In this document: one piece after another, positions 1 through 7,672 of the stretch
How the letters are laid out: each line of letters opens with the position of its first letter
Position numbering within the stretch: position 1 is the first letter of the stretch
Assembly: GCA_024401855.1 (NCBI GenBank)
Contig: JAKSKH010000020.1
Coordinates: 1-40,886, forward strand
DNA length: 40,886 nucleotides
From: Bacteroidales bacterium
Lineage (GTDB): Bacteria; Bacteroidota; Bacteroidia; Bacteroidales; UBA932
Reading direction: 5' to 3'
The notes under the pieces: generated by a model
The model's database searches: none
Seen by the model: only the letters and a program-made list of their open reading frames with translations
Told to the model about the DNA's origin: nothing
Made by a program: the position numbers and the translations under genes

Positions 1-23
1 GCCAGGATCAAACTCTTCTTTGT
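1..23 (-). rRNA. rrs: 16S rRNA gene, 5' end only
   Basis: Read on the minus strand, the first bases end in AGAGTTTGATCCTGGC, the universally conserved 5' segment of bacterial 16S rRNA (the classic 27F primer site). The rest of the gene lies outside the window to the left. The exact mature 5' end is estimated from alignment to typical 16S starts. The promoter and leader that feed it lie between about 24 and 200. Confidence 0.93.
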
Positions 24-168
24 ATATTCTTTATACTTCCAGCTTGATGCCTGACAATTCTTAATTCTTTCAGAATTAACGTTCTCGATTAATTAAATTA
101 TTCGGTACTTGCTTGTACTTTCTTTCCAATATTTTCAATGAACTTGTCCCTTCCTTTCGTTTGGGGAT

Positions 169-200
169 GCAAAGATAAAGCTCTTTTTGATTCTTCCAAA
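169..200 (-). promoter_or_regulatory. rRNA operon promoter (Bacteroidota sigma-ABfr type)
   Basis: On the minus strand TTTG (200-197) is followed by 19 bases and then TATCTTTGC (177-169). This is an exact match to the Bacteroidota consensus TTTG-N19-TAnnTTTGC. Transcription should start near 162. The ~140-nt leader down to the 16S start contains a boxA-like GTTCATTGAA and an AAGTACCG segment of the kind I associate with Bacteroidota 16S leaders. Confidence 0.88.
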
Positions 201-273
201 ATTTTTCTCACTTTTTTTACAATATTTCTATGACTTTCCCGGAGAATGGGTGTATTTTGACTATATTAGCAGA

Positions 274-1338
274 ATGAAACGAGCGATTTTTCTGTTTTTC
301 TTGTATTTTCTGCCCGTATTGTGCAGGGCGGAAGCCCCCGGAGACATAATACCTTCCCCTTCTATTTTCGAAGTGACCAAAGGAAGCCTCAGGATGTCGG
401 GCATCTCGGTCAAATGCGATTCCGAGATAGGAGAAAGGGCAACGAGAGCGGCAGGCCTCTTTGCATCGAAACTGAGCATGGCCTGCGGAAAAGTCTCTGC
501 GGTATCCTCCCCCGTCGGTTTGAAAGCCACTGTGGAAAGCAATTCGGCAAAGGGCCTCATAATTATGAAAGACAGCGGAATGGGAGCAGAAGAGTATTCC
601 ATTGCAGTTGACACGCACTGCGCCATTGTGAAGGCGGGCGGATTCAACGGGTTCCTTTATGCATTCCAGACCCTGATGCAGATGCTCCCGGAGGAAATCT
701 ATTCCGGCAGATTGAACGAGAAAGCGCGGTGGTCAGTTCCCTGCTGCACAATAAAGGACGCACCACGGAGCCGGAAACGCACGGTGTTCCTTGACTCCGG
801 GAATGACTTCCACCCTGTCAAGGATGTCAAGAAATGCATTGACCTGATGTCAATCTTCAAGATGAACGTGCTGGAGCTTAACATCGCCGGAAAGAAAGGA
901 TGGAGAATGGAGATTCCGGAATATCCCCTTCTTACCCAGATAAGCGCATATCATTACGAAAACGACGAAAGGACAGGTGGATACTACAGCAAGGAAGACA
1001 TAGCATCCATATTGAATTACGCCTCGGCTTCCGGAATCGAGGTGGTTCCGATAGTGGATTTCGACGGATGCGCGGAGAAGATAGCATCGGCCTATCCCAA
1101 AAACGATGAGGCCTTCCGCGATGACGTAAGAAGTGGAATCGAAACCGTTTTCGCAAGGAAGGGAGCAGGGATCCGTTCCGGGGAAAGTCCGGAAGCGCTC
1201 CGCATTGAAAGCGTGGACAAAGTTTCCTTTTCTTTCATCGAGGCGGCCGCCGCACTGTGGAGTGACGGTGCCCCTAATGCAATGATGGAGCACGAAAAAG
1301 CCGTACTCCATCACGCAGGTTTCATTTATACCGAATAA
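274..1338 (+). CDS. GH20-like secreted protein, degenerate and truncated
   Basis: A 354-residue protein starting at ATG 274, chosen because a signal peptide (MKRAIF followed by a hydrophobic stretch ending near residue 20) begins there. Residues ~25-160 resemble the GH20b N-terminal domain of beta-N-acetylhexosaminidases. Residues ~165-270 resemble the first third of the GH20 barrel, including an IKDAPR motif, a GWRMEIPEYPLLT segment and a GYYSKEDI helix. The usual HLTDDQGWR is replaced by NIAGKKGWR and the usual PEIDMPGH by PIVDFDGC. The catalytic Asp-Glu pair and the rest of the barrel are absent; ~85 unrelated C-terminal residues follow. Family knowledge predicts no hydrolase activity; a binding or scaffold role is inference. 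It is divergent from the rRNA promoter and ends 6 bases before the convergent SIS gene. Confidence 0.7.
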   Translation: MKRAIFLFFLYFLPVLCRAEAPGDIIPSPSIFEVTKGSLRMSGISVKCDSEIGERATRAAGLFASKLSMACGKVSAVSSPVGLKATVESNSAKGLIIMKDSGMGAEEYSIAVDTHCAIVKAGGFNGFLYAFQTLMQMLPEEIYSGRLNEKARWSVPCCTIKDAPRSRKRTVFLDSGNDFHPVKDVKKCIDLMSIFKMNVLELNIAGKKGWRMEIPEYPLLTQISAYHYENDERTGGYYSKEDIASILNYASASGIEVVPIVDFDGCAEKIASAYPKNDEAFRDDVRSGIETVFARKGAGIRSGESPEALRIESVDKVSFSFIEAAAALWSDGAPNAMMEHEKAVLHHAGFIYTE

Positions 1339-1344
1339 GGCGGA

Positions 1345-2346
1345 CTACATTTCGTTTCCTACCTTGCGGGCACGCTCAGGCTTGTCGAGGTTGATTCCGT
1401 CTGAAATTCCCACCTCAACGAGGATGTTCCATCCGGCGCAGAGATCGACGTACTGCTGAAGGTCTCCCGCATCGGGAACAACTATGGTGGTGAACGGTGT
1501 CTGCTTGGGAGCAATGGCAACCACATGGACATTCGCGCCTCCGAACACCGCCTGATACTTCTGGTATTCGCTCTCGATCGGTTCTACTACAAAGACGATA
1601 TCGCCGTCCTGCATCACCTCCTCAGGTCCGTGGAGAGCATAGGTACCTTCGAGGAAATCGCTCTTGCGACGGGTGATTTCATTGGTCTTGAGGGTGAGCT
1701 CCTCTGCAACTCCGTCATTCATTCCGGCAAAATATATGGTCTTCGCACCTTTGACCCACTCCACAATTTCTGCGGGAACTTCAATGGTAAGAGCCTCTTG
1801 GACCTTGTCGGCAAGAGCGGCGACGTCCATGGTCTTTCCGGCAAGATGACGGACAACCGATTCATTGAAGAGCACCTGCTCGACGACGCTCTTTGTGGCG
1901 GCTACGGCATTCTCCCATCCGCATTTGAGGACATAGGTTCCATTGCATGCCGCCTCCAGAGGGGTGTTTTCGTTTGCAGTGACACCGAAGCGGCGCTCGT
2001 TTCCTTCCGCCTTGAGCTGGTTGGCAAGCATCAGGGTCTCTTTTGTCCTGCCCGAATTGGACGCAAGGACTACAGCGTAATCGTCAAGCTTATACTCACA
2101 GCACTGATGCGCACCATCGGTATGGATAAACTCCCTGACACCCCATGTCATGGCTTTGCGTATGGCATTCTTTGCAGGCATTATTCTGCTGGAACCTTCT
2201 CCGGCAAGCAGGAGCTTGCCGCAGGTGGAAGCGGCATCAGCCACATTGCGTGAGCATTCGGGATTGAATTTCCTGATGGCATCGACCGTGCTCATCATCT
2301 CCTGGACAAGAAAAAACCGGGAGTACTTGTTGTCTTTAAGATTCAT
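1345..2346 (-). CDS. SIS-domain sugar-phosphate isomerase/deaminase-like protein
   Basis: 333 residues with two SIS (sugar isomerase) domains, the architecture of the isomerase half of GlmS and of the AgaS/FrlB group, without a glutaminase domain. The first domain shows GEGSSRIMP and the phosphosugar-binding loop ASNSGRTKETL. The second shows YFAGMNDGVAEE and a GTYALHGPEEVM segment similar to the KHGP region of GlmS. It probably isomerises or deaminates an amino-sugar phosphate in the cytoplasm; the substrate cannot be read from sequence. It is monocistronic: its own promoter lies at about 2385 and a terminator separates it from the upstream PPIase gene. Confidence 0.8.
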   Translation of the reverse strand: MNLKDNKYSRFFLVQEMMSTVDAIRKFNPECSRNVADAASTCGKLLLAGEGSSRIMPAKNAIRKAMTWGVREFIHTDGAHQCCEYKLDDYAVVLASNSGRTKETLMLANQLKAEGNERRFGVTANENTPLEAACNGTYVLKCGWENAVAATKSVVEQVLFNESVVRHLAGKTMDVAALADKVQEALTIEVPAEIVEWVKGAKTIYFAGMNDGVAEELTLKTNEITRRKSDFLEGTYALHGPEEVMQDGDIVFVVEPIESEYQKYQAVFGGANVHVVAIAPKQTPFTTIVVPDAGDLQQYVDLCAGWNILVEVGISDGINLDKPERARKVGNEM

Positions 2347-2384
2347 TTCTTCTTATGTTAAATTTAAGTTTTTTCACCGCGTAT

Positions 2385-2393
2385 GCAAATATA
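2385..2393 (-). promoter_or_regulatory. -7 element upstream of SIS gene
   Basis: Minus strand TATATTTGC matches TAnnTTTGC exactly, about 38 bases before the ATG at 2346. No convincing TTTG lies at the -33 distance. The element sits just downstream of the terminator at 2404-2437. Confidence 0.6.
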
Positions 2394-2403
2394 CATTTTT
2401 TTA

Positions 2404-2437
2404 TAAAAATAAGCCCTCGACTCACGTCGAAGGCTTA
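2404..2437 (-). terminator. Rho-independent terminator after PPIase gene
   Basis: On the minus strand a ~12-bp stem (TAAGCC...GGCTTA outside, GTCGA...TCGAC inside, one C/A mismatch) is closed by a 4-nt loop and followed by ATTTTTAT. It ends the minus-strand flippase-PPIase transcript before the SIS promoter. Confidence 0.8.
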
Positions 2438-2510
2438 TTCACAATTCTAACCTAATTTAACCTATGAAAAAACTATTTCGACATAGTGTTTTGCAAGCAC
2501 CGTGCCAGAA

Positions 2511-3200
2511 TCAATTCTCTTCATCAAGTTTAACGGTGATTATTTTTATATTCCTGACCGGACGGTCCCTGCGGCCCGTCTCAACAGCTGCAATCCTGTC
2601 TATGATGTCGATGCCCTCAACGGTCTCTCCGAATACGGTATAATCTCCGTCAAGCTGCGAGCAGGCATAGGCATCCTGAACCAGATAGAACTGGGAGCCT
2701 GATGATTCCTTGAACGGATTGACGGCATCTCCGCGCCTTGCCGCCGCTATGGCACCCTTCTTATGAGTATACTCGGGCACGAATTCGGCCTCAATGGTAT
2801 ATCCGGGGCCGCCGGTCCCGAATTTTTCCGCATTTGCCTCATCCTTCGTAAGGGGGTCTCCGGCCTGAATCATGAATCCGTTGATCACGCGATGGAAAAG
2901 GATGTTGTCATAAAAACCCTCGAACGCAAGTTTTGCAAAGTTCTCACGATGCTTGGGGGTCTTTGAATAAAGTTTTACCTTGATGATACCCTCTGTGGTG
3001 ACGATATCAAAAACCGGCTCTTCCGGCAGTTCAGCTATTTTTTTCATGATGCTCTTGGTTTGTTCCACTTTGGCGACGGAATCGGCTTCGGCCTGCCCGG
3101 AAGCTCCGTCATTGTCCGCCTTCTTCCCGGAGTTTCCGCAGGAAGAGACCAGTGATGCCGCACAGATGCAGCACATTGCGACTGTAAATATTCTTTTCAT
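2511..3200 (-). CDS. Cyclophilin-type peptidyl-prolyl isomerase, lipoprotein
   Basis: 229 residues from ATG 3200. The start is chosen because the reading frame there opens with a lipoprotein signal (lipobox LVSSC, Cys21) and because ATG overlaps the flippase stop as TAATG. After a ~40-residue polar linker, residues ~60-225 form a cyclophilin domain with FHRVI, GFMIQAGD, GTGGPGY and SSGSQFYLV motifs. The catalytic Arg of FHR is present. It should be anchored in the periplasmic face of the inner or outer membrane and assist proline isomerisation in exported proteins. Co-transcribed with and translationally coupled to the flippase. Confidence 0.9.
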   Translation of the reverse strand: MKRIFTVAMCCICAASLVSSCGNSGKKADNDGASGQAEADSVAKVEQTKSIMKKIAELPEEPVFDIVTTEGIIKVKLYSKTPKHRENFAKLAFEGFYDNILFHRVINGFMIQAGDPLTKDEANAEKFGTGGPGYTIEAEFVPEYTHKKGAIAAARRGDAVNPFKESSGSQFYLVQDAYACSQLDGDYTVFGETVEGIDIIDRIAAVETGRRDRPVRNIKIITVKLDEEN

Positions 3201-4660
3201 TATATTGATTGTTTGATATGTTTCCATATGAAATAGGCATAGCTGGCAAGGAACAGCGTTCCAGCCGTAAGCAGAAGCCATGTCCCGGCACCGAAGTCCC
3301 GGAGTTCGGCATACAGGAAATAATATACGCCGGCTATGAGCGCAAAGGTTAAGATAGTGTGCAGGTCGTAGTTGATGGGGTATTTTTTCTGGCCGAGAAA
3401 ATAACTTATGAGCATGGCCAGACCGTATCCGACCAATCCGCCCCAGGCACAGGCCCAGTAGCCGATTCTGGGCACGAAGGCAACATTGATGCCTATCATC
3501 ACGGAAACAGCTATGGCATTTATGATGGCTCCCCACCATGTCTGGTCGGTCAGTTTGTACCAGAACGAGAGATTGAAGTAGATGCCCATGAACAGCTCGG
3601 CCAGCATGACCACCGGAACGACATCCAGGCCCTCCCAATATCCGCTTCCGATTATATGCTTGAGCAGAGGCATATAGAATACCACGGCAAGGTAAGCCAG
3701 CAGAGAAAAGATTATGAACCACTTCATCCCGTCGGCAAGTGTCCTGTCGTTGCTGCGGTTCTTTGCCTCACCGAACACGATGGGTTCGTACGCATAGCGG
3801 AAGGCCTGCACAAGCATCGACATTACCATTGCTATCTTCACACAGGCTCCATATATTCCCAGCTGGACAAGCCCATCCCTGCCGGGCATGAGTTCAGGCA
3901 GGAGAATCTTGTCCGCAACCTGATTGAGTACGCCCACCACCGACATGAGAAGAAGGGGCCATGTATATCTGAGCATCCTGAGGCTGAGATCCCTGTCGAA
4001 CCTGACGCCCAGGCCTTTCATTTCAGGGATGAACGCGAATGTAACTATAGATGTGCAGATGAGGTTTATCAGGAATATGAAGCCTACTCCGTAGTCATAT
4101 CTGACAAAAACCTGCTCCAGGTCCGGGAATCTGCCGAAGAACCGGGGCAGCACGAGGAACACCAGCAGATTGAGCAATACACTGAAAAAGATGAACGTCA
4201 TCTTCAAACTCAGGAACTTGAGAGGACGTCTCTGCTGCCTCAGGCGGACGAACATTATGGCCTGGAATGCATCGAGGGCGGTAATCAGGGCAAAACATCC
4301 TATATATTCGGGATGCGCTTCATATCCAAGCATTCCGGCTATGGGCTTGAGAAAACCGAACACTGCAGCGAGAAACACAAGAGAAACGCCCAGCACCATC
4401 TTCAGAGCGGTGGAGTACACCTTCTCGGGGTTCTCTTCCTCCTTGTTGGCAAAACGGAAGAAGGTCGTCTCCATTCCAAAGGTCAGGAATGCCAGCAGAA
4501 GCGCCGTCCATGCATACAGATTGGACACTATGCCATATCCGCCGCTTTCCATCGGGATTACCCTGGTATGGAGTATGACAAGCAGGTAATTCAGGAATCT
4601 GCCCACTATGCTGCTCAAGCCGTAGACTGCCGTATCCTTTGCCAGAGATTTAAGGTTCAT
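3200..4660 (-). CDS. Wzx/MATE-like polysaccharide flippase
   Basis: 486 residues, almost entirely hydrophobic with about 12-14 predicted membrane segments. It begins MNLKSLAKDTAVYGLSS, typical of the oligosaccharide flippase / polysaccharide biosynthesis protein family, and has an N-terminal FGMETTFFRFA segment common in that family. It probably translocates an undecaprenyl-linked glycan across the inner membrane. No glycosyltransferase cluster is adjacent, so the substrate is unknown. ATG 4660 is chosen because family homology begins there; the open frame continues upstream into tsf but without flippase-like sequence. It overlaps the downstream PPIase gene by one base. Confidence 0.85.
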   Translation of the reverse strand: MNLKSLAKDTAVYGLSSIVGRFLNYLLVILHTRVIPMESGGYGIVSNLYAWTALLLAFLTFGMETTFFRFANKEEENPEKVYSTALKMVLGVSLVFLAAVFGFLKPIAGMLGYEAHPEYIGCFALITALDAFQAIMFVRLRQQRRPLKFLSLKMTFIFFSVLLNLLVFLVLPRFFGRFPDLEQVFVRYDYGVGFIFLINLICTSIVTFAFIPEMKGLGVRFDRDLSLRMLRYTWPLLLMSVVGVLNQVADKILLPELMPGRDGLVQLGIYGACVKIAMVMSMLVQAFRYAYEPIVFGEAKNRSNDRTLADGMKWFIIFSLLAYLAVVFYMPLLKHIIGSGYWEGLDVVPVVMLAELFMGIYFNLSFWYKLTDQTWWGAIINAIAVSVMIGINVAFVPRIGYWACAWGGLVGYGLAMLISYFLGQKKYPINYDLHTILTFALIAGVYYFLYAELRDFGAGTWLLLTAGTLFLASYAYFIWKHIKQSI

Positions 4661-4664
4661 AAGT

Positions 4665-4673
4665 GCAAATATA
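4665..4673 (-). promoter_or_regulatory. -7 element of flippase gene, inside terminator tail
   Basis: Minus strand TATATTTGC, a perfect -7 element, ends only 4 bases before the flippase ATG (4660) and begins inside the T-tract of the tsf terminator. If used, the mRNA would be leaderless or nearly so. Confidence 0.5.
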
Positions 4674-4704
4674 ACAAAAATGGCCCGCAAACAGCGAGCC
4701 ATTT
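4674..4704 (-). terminator. Rho-independent terminator after tsf
   Basis: Minus strand AATGGCTCGC, loop TGTTT, then GCGGGCCATT: a 10-bp stem with one wobble, followed by TTTGTTAT. It ends the rplM-rpsI-rpsB-tsf transcript. Confidence 0.85.
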
Positions 4705-4724
4705 CCTGTATTTGGAAAGAACAA

Positions 4725-5720
4725 TCAGTCTGTAAGGGAGAAGCGGCGGGTAACGGTAACCTTTGCTTCCTTGTCTTCTGCCTGGATAGCTTCCTTGACG
4801 GACTTCTTGTCGTCTGACATCTGGTACTCCTGCTCCTCGAGAGTATTCTCCTTGAGGAACTTCTGGACGCGGCCCTTGGCAATGTTCTCAATCATCACGG
4901 GATTGAGGTTTGCAGCCTTCTCCGCACCCACGGTCCTGATGATCTCACGTGCCTTGTCCGCCTGTTCGGGAGTAAGCCATCCCTTAGCGGTGTTGGACTC
5001 GATATGATCCTCAGAATCAACGTGTGCAGGGTTGATGCCGACCTTCTTGAGAGCAGCCTCGACTGCCTTGAGAACCTGCTCTTCCTTGGTCTTCTCAACT
5101 GCTACCTTGTACTCGCCGTCAAGAACCTCCTTGGGGCAGGACTCCGCTGATATGGCAACGGGGTTCATGGAAGCGACCTGCATGACCACTCCCTTGGCGA
5201 GTCCCTCGGAGACAGCCTTGTTGAAGCCCACGAGAGCTCCAAGCTTTCCGTTCAGCTTATGAACGTAAGCGGCAACGAAGGGAGCCTCAACCTTTGCATA
5301 GTATGCAAGGACATGCTTCTCACCGGTCTTTCCTGTCTGAGCCTCAACGGCCTCGGCAACGGTATATCCGTCGGGCATCTTGCAAGCCTTGAGACCTTCG
5401 AGGTCCTCGGGGCAGTTTGCAATGGCAACATCTGCGATTGCTTCTGCAAGATTCTGGAAATCAGCATTACGGGAAACGAAGTCGGTTTCACATCCGAGGC
5501 ATACAAGAACTGCCTTGTTGCCACTGATACGGGACTTTACAGCACCCTCCGATGTTTCGCGGTCGGCCCTCTTTGCTGCAACCATCTTGCCCTTCTCGCG
5601 GATGATGTTGATGGCTTTGTTGAAGTCGCCTTCTGCTTCTTCAAGAGCCTTCTTGCAATCCATCATGCCTGCGGAAGTCATCTTACGTAATTTCATTACG
5701 TCTGCTGCGGTAATAGCCAT
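4725..5720 (-). CDS. tsf: Translation elongation factor Ts
   Basis: 331 residues. EF-Ts catalyses GDP release from EF-Tu in the cytoplasm. The N-terminal UBA-like domain has the signature MTSAGMMDCKKALEEAEGD; the EF-Tu contact motif TDFVSR lies near residue 80 within LVCLGCETDFVSRN. Two core subdomains follow, and the C-terminus is the longer Bacteroidota form, ending in a ~40-residue charged region. It lies 28 bases downstream of rpsB, the near-universal rpsB-tsf pair, and is followed by a strong terminator. Confidence 0.98.
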   Translation of the reverse strand: MAITAADVMKLRKMTSAGMMDCKKALEEAEGDFNKAINIIREKGKMVAAKRADRETSEGAVKSRISGNKAVLVCLGCETDFVSRNADFQNLAEAIADVAIANCPEDLEGLKACKMPDGYTVAEAVEAQTGKTGEKHVLAYYAKVEAPFVAAYVHKLNGKLGALVGFNKAVSEGLAKGVVMQVASMNPVAISAESCPKEVLDGEYKVAVEKTKEEQVLKAVEAALKKVGINPAHVDSEDHIESNTAKGWLTPEQADKAREIIRTVGAEKAANLNPVMIENIAKGRVQKFLKENTLEEQEYQMSDDKKSVKEAIQAEDKEAKVTVTRRFSLTD

Positions 5721-5748
5721 AATATTCTTTTCTTATAAAAATGGAACT

Positions 5749-6564
5749 TTATTCTGCACTTGCTTCTGCCTCTTTCTCTACGTCAACAGGCTTCGCTCCC
5801 TTGCGGGCACGGAGTTTCTTTCCTGTTGCAGGAGCTTCTTCAGCCTCCTCGGCGGGAGCTTCCTTGTCCTTCTCGAGCTTGCGCTCCTCAAGGCCTTCGC
5901 TGATTGCCGCACAGAGGATATTCATAATGCACTCAATAGACTTGGTTGCATCGTCATTTGCCGGAATCACATAATCAATAGGGGTAGGATCGCAACATGT
6001 ATCAACCATTGCGAATACCGGAATGTTAAGACGATTGGCTTCCTTGACTGCATTTGATTCCTTCTGGACGTCGATCACGAAGAGTGCTGAGGGGAGACGG
6101 CTCATATCACGGATAGAACCGAGGTTCTTCTCGAGCTTAGCTCTCTGACGGTCAATCTGGAGACGCTCTCTCTTTGCGAGCTTGTCGAATGTTCCGTCCT
6201 CCTTCATCTTGTCGATGACGCTCATCTTCTTGATGGCCTTACGGATTGTAGGGAAGTTGGTGAGCATACCACCGGCCCAGCGCTCGGTGATGCAAGGCAT
6301 TGTTACGGCAGTGGCCTTCTCTTTCACGAGGTCTTTTGCCTGTTTTTTTGTAGCCACAAAGAGAATCTTGCGGCCTGACTTTGCAAGCTGCTTCATTTCC
6401 TCTGCGGCCTCGTCTATCTTGACGATGGTCTTGTGCAGGTCGATGACGTGGATTCCGTTCTTCTGATCGAAGATATAGGGAGCCATCTTAGGATTCCACT
6501 TGCGGGCCAGATGACCGAAGTGAACACCTGCATCAAGCAATTCTTGGAAATTTGTACGTGACAT
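5749..6564 (-). CDS. rpsB: 30S ribosomal protein S2
   Basis: 271 residues. S2 begins with the family signature FQELLDAGVHFGHLARKWNPKM and contains IDLHKT, RWAGGMLTNFPTIRK and the second signature IPVFAMVDTCCDPTPIDYVIPANDDA. Residues ~225-271 are an Ala/Glu/Lys-rich extension often seen in Bacteroidota. It is preceded by a 157-base structured spacer after rpsI and followed by tsf. Synthesis is probably autoregulated, as in other bacteria, but the element here is only inferred. Confidence 0.98.
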   Translation of the reverse strand: MSRTNFQELLDAGVHFGHLARKWNPKMAPYIFDQKNGIHVIDLHKTIVKIDEAAEEMKQLAKSGRKILFVATKKQAKDLVKEKATAVTMPCITERWAGGMLTNFPTIRKAIKKMSVIDKMKEDGTFDKLAKRERLQIDRQRAKLEKNLGSIRDMSRLPSALFVIDVQKESNAVKEANRLNIPVFAMVDTCCDPTPIDYVIPANDDATKSIECIMNILCAAISEGLEERKLEKDKEAPAEEAEEAPATGKKLRARKGAKPVDVEKEAEASAE

Positions 6565-6589
6565 TTCTAATTTCTTGTTTTTAAATAAC

Positions 6590-6715
6590 TGTCCTCATTG
6601 CGAGGTCTCTTTTCTTCAAGGCGGAGTAGCGGACTGTCTGCCGGTCTCCGGCCTTTTCCGCAGTGTGGCAACCTTCCCCGGGAAGGTTTGGAACCACTAC
6701 TGTACCATAAATCGG
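6590..6715 (-). promoter_or_regulatory. Structured rpsI-rpsB spacer, putative r-protein leader
   Basis: The 157-base spacer between rpsI and rpsB encodes no protein. On the minus strand it can form a long hairpin, GTGG around a 9-bp AACCTTCCC/GGGAAGGTT stem closed by CCAC (about 6650-6690), and then GCCGG-AGA-CCGGC. Neither has a T-tract, so they do not look like terminators, and no TAnnTTTG promoter is visible. A cis-regulatory RNA for S2/EF-Ts expression, or an RNA-processing site, is the best guess. Confidence 0.5.
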
Positions 6716-6721
6716 CAATAA

Positions 6722-7111
6722 CTAACGCTTGCTGAACTGGAAGCGGCGGCGTGCACCGGGCTGGCCAGGTTTCTTGCGCTCAACCTCGCGGGCATCGCGG
6801 GTGAGGAATCCTGCCGCCTTAAGTGCAGAGCGATATTCTTCTCTGTTCAGATCACTCATAGCGCGGGCGATACCGAGACGGATGGCCTCTGCCTGACCTT
6901 TGATTCCGCCACCAACGACGGTAACCTTTACGTCAAACTGACCTTCGGTTGCGGTAACCTCGAAAGGCTGGCCTACGATATAACGGAGAGACTCGAGTGA
7001 GAAATACTCCTCGAGGGGACGGCCGTTGATCGTGACATTGCCTTTTCCGGCTGTGAGATAAACGCGAGCTACAGCTGCTTTACGTCTTCCAAGGGCGTGT
7101 GTCTGTTCCAT
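6722..7111 (-). CDS. rpsI: 30S ribosomal protein S9
   Basis: 129 residues, normal for the family. It shows ALGRRKAAVARVYL at the start, GQAEAIRLGIARAM in the middle and the basic tail ARRRFQFSKR, whose terminal SKR reaches the P-site tRNA. It follows rplM by 9 bases, the standard rplM-rpsI pair. Confidence 0.98.
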   Translation of the reverse strand: MEQTHALGRRKAAVARVYLTAGKGNVTINGRPLEEYFSLESLRYIVGQPFEVTATEGQFDVKVTVVGGGIKGQAEAIRLGIARAMSDLNREEYRSALKAAGFLTRDAREVERKKPGQPGARRRFQFSKR

Positions 7112-7120
7112 TTGCTCTGT

Positions 7121-7573
7121 TTAAATTTCGTTCAACTTGATTGTTTTGGGGTTCTGTGCCTGATGAGGATGCTCGGGTCCTGCGTAGATGAAGAGGTTTC
7201 CGAGAATATCGTCACCAAGACGTGTCTTGGGGAGCATACCCTTTACTGCTCTCCTGACAAGTTCTGTAGGCTGCTTCTGAAGAATCTCCTTGGGAGTCGT
7301 GAATCTCTGGCCACCCGGATATCCGGTGTAGCGGGTATAAACACGGTTTGTCATCTTCTTGCCACCGAGAGCCACTTTCTCTGCGTTTACCACGATAACG
7401 TTGTCACCGCAGTCAACATGAGGAGTGAATCCGGGCTTGTTCTTGCCACGAAGGACAAGAGCAACGCGGGCCGCAAGACGACCAAGAGCGAGATCCGTTG
7501 CGTCAATGACAACCCACTTCTTGTCTACAGTCGCTTTGTTAAGCGATACGGTTTTGTAGCTTTGTGTGTCCAC
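7121..7573 (-). CDS. rplM: 50S ribosomal protein L13
   Basis: 150 residues with WVVIDATDLALGRLAARVALVLRGK and the GMLPKTRLGDDILGNLFIYAGPEHPH signature of L13. The start is GTG at 7573, because homologues begin MDTxSYKTV exactly there and no in-frame ATG is nearby. First gene of the rplM-rpsI-rpsB-tsf group, driven by the strong promoter at 7631-7663. Confidence 0.97.
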   Translation of the reverse strand: MDTQSYKTVSLNKATVDKKWVVIDATDLALGRLAARVALVLRGKNKPGFTPHVDCGDNVIVVNAEKVALGGKKMTNRVYTRYTGYPGGQRFTTPKEILQKQPTELVRRAVKGMLPKTRLGDDILGNLFIYAGPEHPHQAQNPKTIKLNEI

Positions 7574-7595
7574 TGTCTTGATCTTTAAATAGTTA

Positions 7596-7632
7596 ATAAA
7601 AAATTGCGATCCCTACACATTATAGGGGTCGC
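7596..7632 (-). terminator. Rho-independent terminator after frdC
   Basis: Minus strand 10-bp stem GCGACCCCTA / TAGGGATCGC (one wobble) around a 7-nt loop, followed by AATTTTTTATT. It terminates frdC. The upstream arm begins with the last two bases of the -7 element of rplM, so terminator and next promoter interlock. Confidence 0.8.
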
Positions 7633-7663
7633 AAAGGTATAAAAAATATTTTAAAAAATCAAA
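7631..7663 (-). promoter_or_regulatory. Promoter of rplM ribosomal operon
   Basis: Minus strand TTTG (7663-7660), 20 bases, TACCTTTGC (7639-7631): a near-perfect Bacteroidota promoter with an A/T-only spacer. Start expected near 7625, giving a leader of about 50 bases. Confidence 0.8.
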
Positions 7664-7672
7664 TCAGGGCGC

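Noticed and set aside
2463-2642. Small plus-strand frame beginning MKKLF after the terminator
   Set aside because: It overlaps the PPIase coding region, has no promoter or family match.
3359-4735. 458-codon open frame on the plus strand opposite the flippase
   Set aside because: Low-complexity, His/Glu-rich shadow of a membrane protein gene; the minus strand encodes a clear flippase.
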